Translations under genes and position numbers: made by a program
Assembly: GCA_945870465.1 (NCBI GenBank)
Contig: CAMBSS010000139.1
Coordinates: 1 to 10,736 of the forward strand
From: Bordetella parapertussis
Lineage (GTDB): Bacteria > Pseudomonadota > Gammaproteobacteria > Burkholderiales > SG8-41
DNA: 10,736 bases
Direction: 5' to 3'
Part shown: in pieces, positions 5,075 to 10,736 of the stretch
How positions within the stretch are numbered: position 1 is the first letter of the stretch
Layout: every line of letters starts with the position of its first letter
The notes under the pieces: model-generated
What the model was told of the DNA's origin: nothing
Databases searched by the model: none
What the model saw: only the letters and a program-made list of their open reading frames with translations

Positions 5075-7672
5075 ATGGACCAATTCGCCAAAGAAACCAT
5101 CCCCGTAAGCCTTGAAGAAGAAATGCGGCGCTCCTATCTCGATTACGCGATGAGCGTAATCGTCGGCCGCGCGCTGCCAGATGTGAGGGACGGTTTGAAG
5201 CCCGTGCACCGGCGCGTGCTGTTTGCCATGCACGAGCTTTCCAACGAATGGAACCGCGCGTACAAGAAGTCGGCGCGTATCGTTGGCGACGTGATCGGCA
5301 AATACCATCCTCACGGCGACACCGCGGTCTATGACACCATCGTGCGCATGGCGCAGGATTTTTCGCTGCGCTATCCGTTGATCGACGGCCAGGGCAACTT
5401 TGGTTCGGTCGACGGCGACAACGCGGCGGCCATGCGTTACACCGAAATTCGCATGGCGCGCATTGCCAGTGAATTGCTCGGGGACCTCGACAAGGAAACC
5501 GTCGATTTCGGCCCCAATTACGACGGCTCCGAACACGAGCCGCTGATCATGCCGTCGAAGATTCCCAATCTTCTCATCAACGGCTCGTCGGGCATCGCGG
5601 TGGGGATGGCGACCAATATTCCGCCGCATAACCTCTCCGAAGTAGTCGATGCGTGCCACGCGCTGCTGAAAGATCCCGATATCACCATTGAAGACCTGAT
5701 CAAGATCGTGCCGGCGCCGGATTTCCCGACGCGCGGCATCATCTATGGCACGTCGGGGGTGAAGGATGCATTGCGCACCGGCCGCGGCCGCGTGGTGATA
5801 CGCGCGCGCGCCCACATCGAGGACATGGAGAAGGGCAACCGCCAGGCTATCGTCATCGACGAGCTGCCGTATCAAGTAAATAAAGCGAACCTGCTGATCA
5901 AGGTCGGCGAACTGGTGCGCGACAAGCGGCTCGAAGGCATTGCCGAGATCCGCGACGAATCCGACAAGTCCGGCATGCGCGCGGTCATCGAATTGAAACG
6001 CGGCGAAGTCGCGGAGATCGTGCTCAATAACCTGTACACGCTGACGCAGATGCAGGACAGCTTCGGCGTCAACATGGTGGCGCTGGTAGACGGCCAGCCG
6101 CGCCTCTTGAATCTGCGCCAGATGCTCGATGCCTTCCTGCGCCACCGGCGCGAGGTCGTCACGCGGCGCACCATATTCGAGTTGAAGAAGGCGCGTGAAC
6201 GCGGCCATATCCTCGAAGGCCTGGCGGTCGCGCTGTCCAACGTGGACGACGTGATTGCGCTGATCAAGGCGGCGAAGACGCCGGCCGAAGCCAAAGAGCA
6301 GTTGATGGGCCGGCTGTGGCGCTCGAAGCTCGTTGAGGAGATGCTCTCGCGGGTCGATCCTACGTCGGCGCGTCCGGATGGTCTGGCGCCTGACTTCGGA
6401 TTCCAGAAAGACGGCTACCGGCTGTCGGAAGCGCAGACCCAGCGCATCCTCGAGATGCAATTGCAGCGCCTGACCGGGCTCGAGCAGGACAAGATCGTCG
6501 CCGAGTACAAGGAAGTGATGGAGAAGATCGTCGACCTGCTCGACATCCTAGCCAAGCCGGCGCGCATCACGGCCATCATCAGCGGCGAGCTGGACGAGAT
6601 CAAGGAGCAGTACGGCGACGAGCGCCGCAGCGAAATCGTCGAGAACACGCAGGACATTTCGATGGAAGACCTGATCGTGCCGGAAGAAGTCGTGGTGACG
6701 TTGTCGCATGGCGGCTATATGAAGTCGCAGCCGGTGGCCGATTACCGCGCGCAAAAGCGCGGCGGCCGCGGCAAGCAGGCGACGACGACCAAGGACGATG
6801 ATTTCGTCGAGAAGCTGTTCATCGCCAATACGCACGACTACATTCTTTGCTTCTCCAATCGCGGGCGTGTCTACTGGCTGAAGGTCTACAGCGTGCCGCA
6901 GGGCAGCCGCAACAGCCGCGGCAAGCCGATCGTCAACCTGGTGCCTTTGCTCGATCACGAGAAAATCACCGCCGTGCTGCCGGTCAAGGAATTCGACGAC
7001 GGGCACTTCGTCTTCATGGCGACCGCCAACGGCACGGTCAAGAAAACGGCGCTGTCGGAATTTTCGCGGCCGCGGCCGTCAGGCATCATCGCCGTCAAAC
7101 TCGATGACGGCGATTACCTGATCGGCGTCGCGCTAACCGACGGCAAGCAGGATGTCATGCTGTTCTCGGACACTGGCAAGGCCGTGCGTTTTGCGGAGGA
7201 CGAAGTGCGCGGTATGGGCAGAAACGCCGGCGGCGTGCGCGGCATGCGGCTGATCGAGGGCGGGCATGTCATATCGCTGCTGACCGCCGATAACGAAAAC
7301 GTATCTGTGTTGACTGCTACCGAGCACGGCTACGGCAAGCGCACGCCGATCAGCGACTACACGAAACATGGCCGTGGGACGCAGGGCATGATCGCCATCG
7401 CGGCTTCGGAGCGCAACGGCAAGCTGGTCGCCGCCCAGATCGTCGGCGACGATGACGAGATCATGCTGATCACGACCGGCGGCGTGCTGATACGCACCCG
7501 CATTTCGGAGATCCGCGACATGGGGCGCGCAACCCAGGGTGTGCGCCTGATCAACCTCGGCGAAGGCGAGAAGCTGGCCGGCCTCGAGAAAATACTCGAG
7601 CGGGACGACGAGGAAAACGGCGGGAGCGAAGTGCGTGAAGAAGTCCCGGGGACGCCTGACCCGCAAGTCTGA
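5075..7672 (+). CDS. gyrA: DNA gyrase subunit A
   Basis: An 865-residue gyrase A subunit, the DNA-breaking half of the A2B2 enzyme that introduces negative supercoils. Catalytic Tyr122 lies in [10 protein letters not shown]. The winged-helix CAP region and quinolone-determining region ([10 protein letters not shown]) have Thr83 and Asp87 in exact E. coli numbering. Thr83 is the natural residue in several susceptible species, so it does not by itself predict resistance. The GyrA box QKRGGRG at 560-566 marks the wrapping beta-pinwheel domain and separates this from ParC. Six pinwheel-type repeats follow (for example [23 protein letters not shown]), then an acidic tail with ERDDEENGG. The start fits the family ([17 protein letters not shown]). 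The ribosome site is weak (TGAG). The gene is followed after 47 nt by serC with no terminator, so shared transcription is likely. Confidence 0.99.
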   Translation: MDQFAKETIPVSLEEEMRRSYLDYAMSVIVGRALPDVRDGLKPVHRRVLFAMHELSNEWNRAYKKSARIVGDVIGKYHPHGDTAVYDTIVRMAQDFSLRYPLIDGQGNFGSVDGDNAAAMRYTEIRMARIASELLGDLDKETVDFGPNYDGSEHEPLIMPSKIPNLLINGSSGIAVGMATNIPPHNLSEVVDACHALLKDPDITIEDLIKIVPAPDFPTRGIIYGTSGVKDALRTGRGRVVIRARAHIEDMEKGNRQAIVIDELPYQVNKANLLIKVGELVRDKRLEGIAEIRDESDKSGMRAVIELKRGEVAEIVLNNLYTLTQMQDSFGVNMVALVDGQPRLLNLRQMLDAFLRHRREVVTRRTIFELKKARERGHILEGLAVALSNVDDVIALIKAAKTPAEAKEQLMGRLWRSKLVEEMLSRVDPTSARPDGLAPDFGFQKDGYRLSEAQTQRILEMQLQRLTGLEQDKIVAEYKEVMEKIVDLLDILAKPARITAIISGELDEIKEQYGDERRSEIVENTQDISMEDLIVPEEVVVTLSHGGYMKSQPVADYRAQKRGGRGKQATTTKDDDFVEKLFIANTHDYILCFSNRGRVYWLKVYSVPQGSRNSRGKPIVNLVPLLDHEKITAVLPVKEFDDGHFVFMATANGTVKKTALSEFSRPRPSGIIAVKLDDGDYLIGVALTDGKQDVMLFSDTGKAVRFAEDEVRGMGRNAGGVRGMRLIEGGHVISLLTADNENVSVLTATEHGYGKRTPISDYTKHGRGTQGMIAIAASERNGKLVAAQIVGDDDEIMLITTGGVLIRTRISEIRDMGRATQGVRLINLGEGEKLAGLEKILERDDEENGGSEVREEVPGTPDPQV

Positions 7673-7719
7673 GCTGCCCATCGCGTCCGATCTTTTACCC
7701 CACACGAGGTTTTACCCAG

Positions 7720-8802
7720 ATGTCGCGTATCCATAATTTTGCCGCCGGTCCGGCGATATTGCCGGTGCCGGTACTTGAGCAGGCCAGCCGCGAGATGCTC
7801 GACTGGCATGGCTGCGGCACCTCCGTGATGGAGATGAGCCATCGTGGCAAGGAATTCATCGGCATCGCGGCGGCGGCCGAAGCCGATTTGCGCGAGTTGC
7901 TTGGCATACCGGCCAACTACAAGGTGCTTTTCCTGCAGGGCGGCGCGACGCTGCAGTTCGCGGCCATACCGATGAATCTGCTGCGCGGCAAAAAAAGCGC
8001 TGACTACGTCAACACCGGTGAATGGTCGAAGAAGGCCATCAAGGAAGCCAGGCGCTACGGCGCCGTCAATGTCGCGGCGAGTTCCGAAGACAAGAACTTT
8101 ACGTACGCGCCGAAACAGGCGACATGGAAACTGGATCCCGATGCCGCGTACGTGCACGTCTGCACCAATGAAACCATCGGCGGCGTCGAATTCAACTGGG
8201 TGCCGGACACCGGCAACGTGCCGCTGGTAGCCGACATGTCGTCGCACATCCTGTCGCGCCCGGTCGACGTTGCGAAATACGGGCTGATTTACGCCGGCGC
8301 GCAGAAAAACATCGGACCCGCGGGGCTCACCATCGTGATCGTGCGCGACGACCTCATCGGCCAGACTTTGCCGGTCACGCCGACGGTCCTCGATTACAAG
8401 GCGCAGGCGGAAGCGGATTCCATGCTCAATACGCCGGCGACTTACGGCATATACATTGCCGGGCTCGTGTTCCAGTGGCTGAAGCAACTGGGCGGACTGC
8501 CGAAAATCGCGCAGATGAATCAGGCGAAGGCGAGCGTGCTGTACGATTACCTCGACCAGACCGAGTTTTATTACTCGCCGGTGGAAAAAGACGACCGCTC
8601 GCTGATGAACGTGCCGTTCAGGCTGCGCAACGAGCAGCTTAACGACGAATTCCTGAAACAGGCGAAGCAGCGCGGCATGGAGGAGCTCAAAGGCCACCGC
8701 GCGGTCGGCGGCATGCGCGCGTCGATCTACAACGCGATGCCGATCGAGGGCGTCAAGGCGCTGGTCGATTTCATGCGCGAATTCCAGGCGAAGAATGGTT
8801 GA
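7720..8802 (+). CDS. serC: phosphoserine aminotransferase
   Basis: A 360-residue class V PLP aminotransferase. It converts 3-phosphohydroxypyruvate plus glutamate to phosphoserine, and in PdxH/PdxA-type organisms also acts in pyridoxal phosphate synthesis. Evidence: FAAGPAILP at the N-terminus, SHRGKEF at 40-46, the phosphate-site GGATLQF at 74-80, NTGEWSKKA at 98-106, the cofactor-binding Lys196 in YAGAQKNIGPAGL, and the C-terminal HRAVGGMRASIYNAMP. The length is normal. GAGG stands ten bases before ATG 7720. It sits 47 nt after gyrA and overlaps the longest form of the next gene by 8 nt, so serC and the dehydrogenase are likely translated as a pair for serine synthesis. Confidence 0.99.
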   Translation: MSRIHNFAAGPAILPVPVLEQASREMLDWHGCGTSVMEMSHRGKEFIGIAAAAEADLRELLGIPANYKVLFLQGGATLQFAAIPMNLLRGKKSADYVNTGEWSKKAIKEARRYGAVNVAASSEDKNFTYAPKQATWKLDPDAAYVHVCTNETIGGVEFNWVPDTGNVPLVADMSSHILSRPVDVAKYGLIYAGAQKNIGPAGLTIVIVRDDLIGQTLPVTPTVLDYKAQAEADSMLNTPATYGIYIAGLVFQWLKQLGGLPKIAQMNQAKASVLYDYLDQTEFYYSPVEKDDRSLMNVPFRLRNEQLNDEFLKQAKQRGMEELKGHRAVGGMRASIYNAMPIEGVKALVDFMREFQAKNG

Positions 8803-9994
8803 TGCGATGGCGGCAATGTTTCGCGTACTGACAATCAACAACATCGCGAAAATCGGCCTCGAGCGCTTTCCCGCGGGCCGTTATGAGGTGGGTGGCAAGG
8901 TCGCCGACCCGGATGCGATCCTGGTGCGCTCGCAGGACATGCATGCGTTCGACATCGCGCCGCGCGTGCAGGCCATCGCGCGCGCCGGCGCCGGCACCAA
9001 CAATATTCCGGTCAAGGCGATGAGTGCGCGCGGCGTGCCGGTGTTCAACGCGCCCGGCGCCAACGCCAACGCAGTCAAGGAACTGGTGATTGCCGGCATG
9101 CTGATCGCGGCGCGCAACCTGGTGCCGGCCGTCCGCTTTGTCGACGGACTCAAGGGCGACGACGAGACGCTTAACAAATTGGTCGAGGACGGCAAGAAAA
9201 ACTTCGCCGGCGTCGAACTGCCGAAACAAACTTTGGGTGTGATCGGGCTCGGCAAGATCGGCAGCCTGGTGGCGGATGCGGCGATCAAGCTCGGCATGAA
9301 TGTGCTCGGTTACGACCCGCATATCACGGTAGATGCGGCGTGGAGTCTGCCGGCACAGGTCAGGAAAGCGAATTCTGTCGAGGAAGTGCTGAAAGCTGCA
9401 GACTTCGTGACTTTGCACGTCCCCTACATCGAGGCAACGAAAAACCTGATCAACGCCGAGCGCCTCGCGCTGATGCGCAGCGACGCGATCCTGCTGAATT
9501 TTTCGCGCGACGGTATCGTTGACAATGGCGCGGTGCTGGCGGGGCTGGCAGCAAAAAAACTCAAGTGCTATGTTTGCGATTTCCCGGCGCAGGCGCTGGT
9601 CGGCAAGTCCGGCGTGATTGCGCTGCCGCATCTCGGCGCTTCCACCCGCGAAGCGGAAGACAATTGCGCGATCATGGTGGTCGACCAGCTGCGCGATTAT
9701 CTTGAGCACGGCAACATTCAGAACGCGGTCAATTTCCCCGACGTCGTGATGGCGCGGGAGGCGCAGTTCCGGGTGGGCATCGCGAATTCGAACGTGCCCA
9801 ACATGCTGGGCCAGATTTCTACCGCAATGGCGGACGCCGGGCTCAATATCCACAACATGCTGAACAAATCCAAGGGCGAGATGGCTTACACGCTGGTCGA
9901 TGTCGACAGCGCGGTGCCGGCGCAGGTGGTTGAAAAAATCGCTGCCACCAAGGGCGTGCTGGCGGTGCGCTATTTGCCGTCCGTGGCAGGGTGA
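8795..9994 (+). CDS. serA: D-3-phosphoglycerate dehydrogenase (SerA-type, C-terminal ACT domain)
   Basis: A 399-residue D-2-hydroxyacid dehydrogenase that oxidises 3-phosphoglycerate, the first step of serine synthesis. The substrate domain is split around the NAD domain. GLGKIG (151-156) and GYDPH mark the Rossmann fold, Arg238 in NFSRDGIVD and His279 in LPHLGAST are two members of the catalytic triad, and NFPDV closes the fold. An ACT domain (about 325-395, NVPNMLGQISTAMADAGLNI) suggests serine feedback. The third triad residue, Glu in E. coli, aligns by eye with Gln266 (FPAQAL). The loop reads DFP, as in the short SerA group recalled from Bacteroides and clostridia. The gene follows serC directly and supplies its substrate. 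Start choice: ATG 8795 has AGG six bases upstream and overlaps serC; ATG 8816 would give the family-like MFRVLTINNI and is equally possible. Confidence 0.93.
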   Translation: MVDAMAAMFRVLTINNIAKIGLERFPAGRYEVGGKVADPDAILVRSQDMHAFDIAPRVQAIARAGAGTNNIPVKAMSARGVPVFNAPGANANAVKELVIAGMLIAARNLVPAVRFVDGLKGDDETLNKLVEDGKKNFAGVELPKQTLGVIGLGKIGSLVADAAIKLGMNVLGYDPHITVDAAWSLPAQVRKANSVEEVLKAADFVTLHVPYIEATKNLINAERLALMRSDAILLNFSRDGIVDNGAVLAGLAAKKLKCYVCDFPAQALVGKSGVIALPHLGASTREAEDNCAIMVVDQLRDYLEHGNIQNAVNFPDVVMAREAQFRVGIANSNVPNMLGQISTAMADAGLNIHNMLNKSKGEMAYTLVDVDSAVPAQVVEKIAATKGVLAVRYLPSVAG

Positions 9995-10076
9995 CCAGCA
10001 ACCGCCGTTTGACGCGGATAGCCGGACGGAAGCTGATTGATTTAATATCGGAGCCTGTCTGCGTTTTATACGGATC

Positions 10077-10082
10077 AAGGGG
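10077..10082 (+). promoter_or_regulatory. ribosome binding site AAGGGG for pheA
   Basis: AAGGGG lies six bases before GTG 10089. An in-frame TGA ends at 10088, directly before the GTG, so no upstream start is possible. The site therefore supports GTG 10089 as the true pheA start. Confidence 0.75.
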
Positions 10083-10088
10083 TCTTGA

Positions 10089-10736
10089 GTGAGCGACGAG
10101 CTTAAAAAAATACGCGCCCGCATCGATGCGATCGACGATCGCATTGTCGATCTCCTGAGCGAGCGCGCGGCGCAGGCGCAGGCCATAGGCCACGCCAAGA
10201 GCGGCGCCAAGTACCGTCCCGAGCGCGAAGCCCAGGTGTTGCGGCGTGTGACCGCGCGCAACCCGGGGCCGCTGCCGGCACCGGCGCTGGCGCATCTCTA
10301 TACGGAAGTCATGTCAGCCTGCCGCGCGCTGGAAGACGGCATATCCGTCGCGTTTCTCGGTCCGCAGGGGACGTTCAGCGAAGAGGCCGCGATCAAACAA
10401 TTCGGCAGCCAGGCACTGTTGCAGCCCTGCGCGTCCATCGACGATGTGTTCCGCCAGGTCGAGGCCGGCGCCGTGCTCTACGGCGTGGTGCCGATCGAAA
10501 ACTCGACCGAAGGCAGCATCAGCCGCACGCACGATCTCTTGTTCGCGTCTTCGCTCAGGATCTGCGGCGAAGTTCTGCTGCCGGTACACCAATGCCTGAT
10601 GAGCAAAAGCGGCAAGGCCGCTGGCGTGAAGAAAGTACTTTCGCACAGCCAGAGTCTCGCGCAATGTCATGAATGGCTCAATCAGCACTATGCCAGGGCC
10701 AAACGCGTGCCGGTGGTCAGCAATGCGGAGGCCGCG
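10089..10736 (+). CDS. pheA: chorismate mutase/prephenate dehydratase (P-protein), N-terminal part, cut by the right edge
   Basis: The first 216 residues of the bifunctional enzyme that turns chorismate into phenylpyruvate for phenylalanine. Residues 1-80 are an AroQ-type chorismate mutase: SDELKKIRARIDAIDDRIVDLLSER, with Arg9, Arg26, Lys37, Arg46 and Glu47 matching the active-site Arg/Lys/Glu set of E. coli P-protein. From about 85 the prephenate dehydratase domain begins (VAFLGPQGTFSEEAA, then VVPIENSTEGSISRTHDLL and SHSQSLAQC). The catalytic TRF segment and the regulatory ACT domain would lie beyond the edge. The start is GTG, fixed by a preceding in-frame stop and an AAGGGG site. It lies 94 nt after the dehydrogenase gene. 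That gap shows no terminator and no promoter I would defend, so read-through from serC-serA is possible. Confidence 0.97.
   Translation, partial: MSDELKKIRARIDAIDDRIVDLLSERAAQAQAIGHAKSGAKYRPEREAQVLRRVTARNPGPLPAPALAHLYTEVMSACRALEDGISVAFLGPQGTFSEEAAIKQFGSQALLQPCASIDDVFRQVEAGAVLYGVVPIENSTEGSISRTHDLLFASSLRICGEVLLPVHQCLMSKSGKAAGVKKVLSHSQSLAQCHEWLNQHYARAKRVPVVSNAEAA

Noticed and set aside
5321..5338. Thr83 in GyrA as a quinolone-resistance mutation
   Set aside because: Thr is the natural residue at this place in several susceptible species and Asp87 is unchanged.
4973..6460. 495-codon minus-strand frame antisense to gyrA
   Set aside because: gyrA is certain on the other strand. The antisense product is rich in Arg/His/Asp/Val with no domain pattern, as typical for mirror frames of GC-rich genes.
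7357..8844. 495-codon minus-strand frame antisense to gyrA end and serC
   Set aside because: Same mirror-frame effect; it runs across two real genes and their gap.
9995..10088. A separate pheA promoter in the 94-nt gap (TTGACG, TTTAATAT, TTTATA elements)
   Set aside because: None of the -35-like and -10-like hexamers are at a workable distance, so no call is made.
8771..10261. 496-codon minus-strand frame antisense to serA and the pheA start
   Set aside because: It mirrors the real genes and has no motif or ribosome site.

Overview
The window is a GC-rich, densely coded housekeeping segment of a proteobacterial chromosome. It is most likely from a betaproteobacterium. Reasons: the OmpA-family proteins have the short N-terminal Trp/Cys-containing domain and PG-binding domain common in that class, the order gyrA-serC-...-pheA is shared by beta- and gammaproteobacteria, and every recognisable protein looks beta/gamma-like. 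Species cannot be named from the sequence alone.

Layout. The left half is read on the minus strand. From the centre leftwards it holds two tandem paralogous OmpA-family genes (4749-4027 and 3823-3044), each with its own promoter. A strong intrinsic terminator (3025-3000) follows. Next is a compact three-gene run with start/stop overlaps, mtaD-ubiG-HAD phosphatase (2982-303). The 5' part of the tmRNA gene ssrA (148-1) comes last and runs off the left edge; it encodes the tag ANDDSYALAA. The right half is read on the plus strand: gyrA (5075-7672), serC (7720-8802), a SerA-type 3-phosphoglycerate dehydrogenase (8795-9994), and the first 216 codons of the bifunctional chorismate mutase/prephenate dehydratase pheA (GTG start at 10089, cut by the right edge). 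The 325-nt gap between ompA and gyrA is divergent and carries promoters for both directions.

How the genes fit together. serC and serA supply consecutive steps of serine synthesis. pheA starts phenylalanine synthesis from chorismate. gyrA is the DNA gyrase A subunit. ubiG performs both O-methylations of ubiquinone synthesis. mtaD deaminates methylthioadenosine or S-adenosylhomocysteine, the by-products of SAM use. The HAD phosphatase next to ubiG is usually named gph, but from recalled synteny and sequence it resembles the Pseudomonas MupP enzyme of peptidoglycan recycling.

I see no mobile element, CRISPR array, phage gene or defence system, and nothing that looks like a wholly new system. 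The points worth a second look are regulatory or paralogue-level. They are the duplicated ompA promoter, the divergent second OmpA copy (CxxC, possible lipobox, KPEA tail), a terminator-like hairpin in the gyrA leader, a terminator almost touching the mtaD start codon, the MupP/Gph identity question, and a Gln where SerA enzymes normally carry the catalytic Glu.
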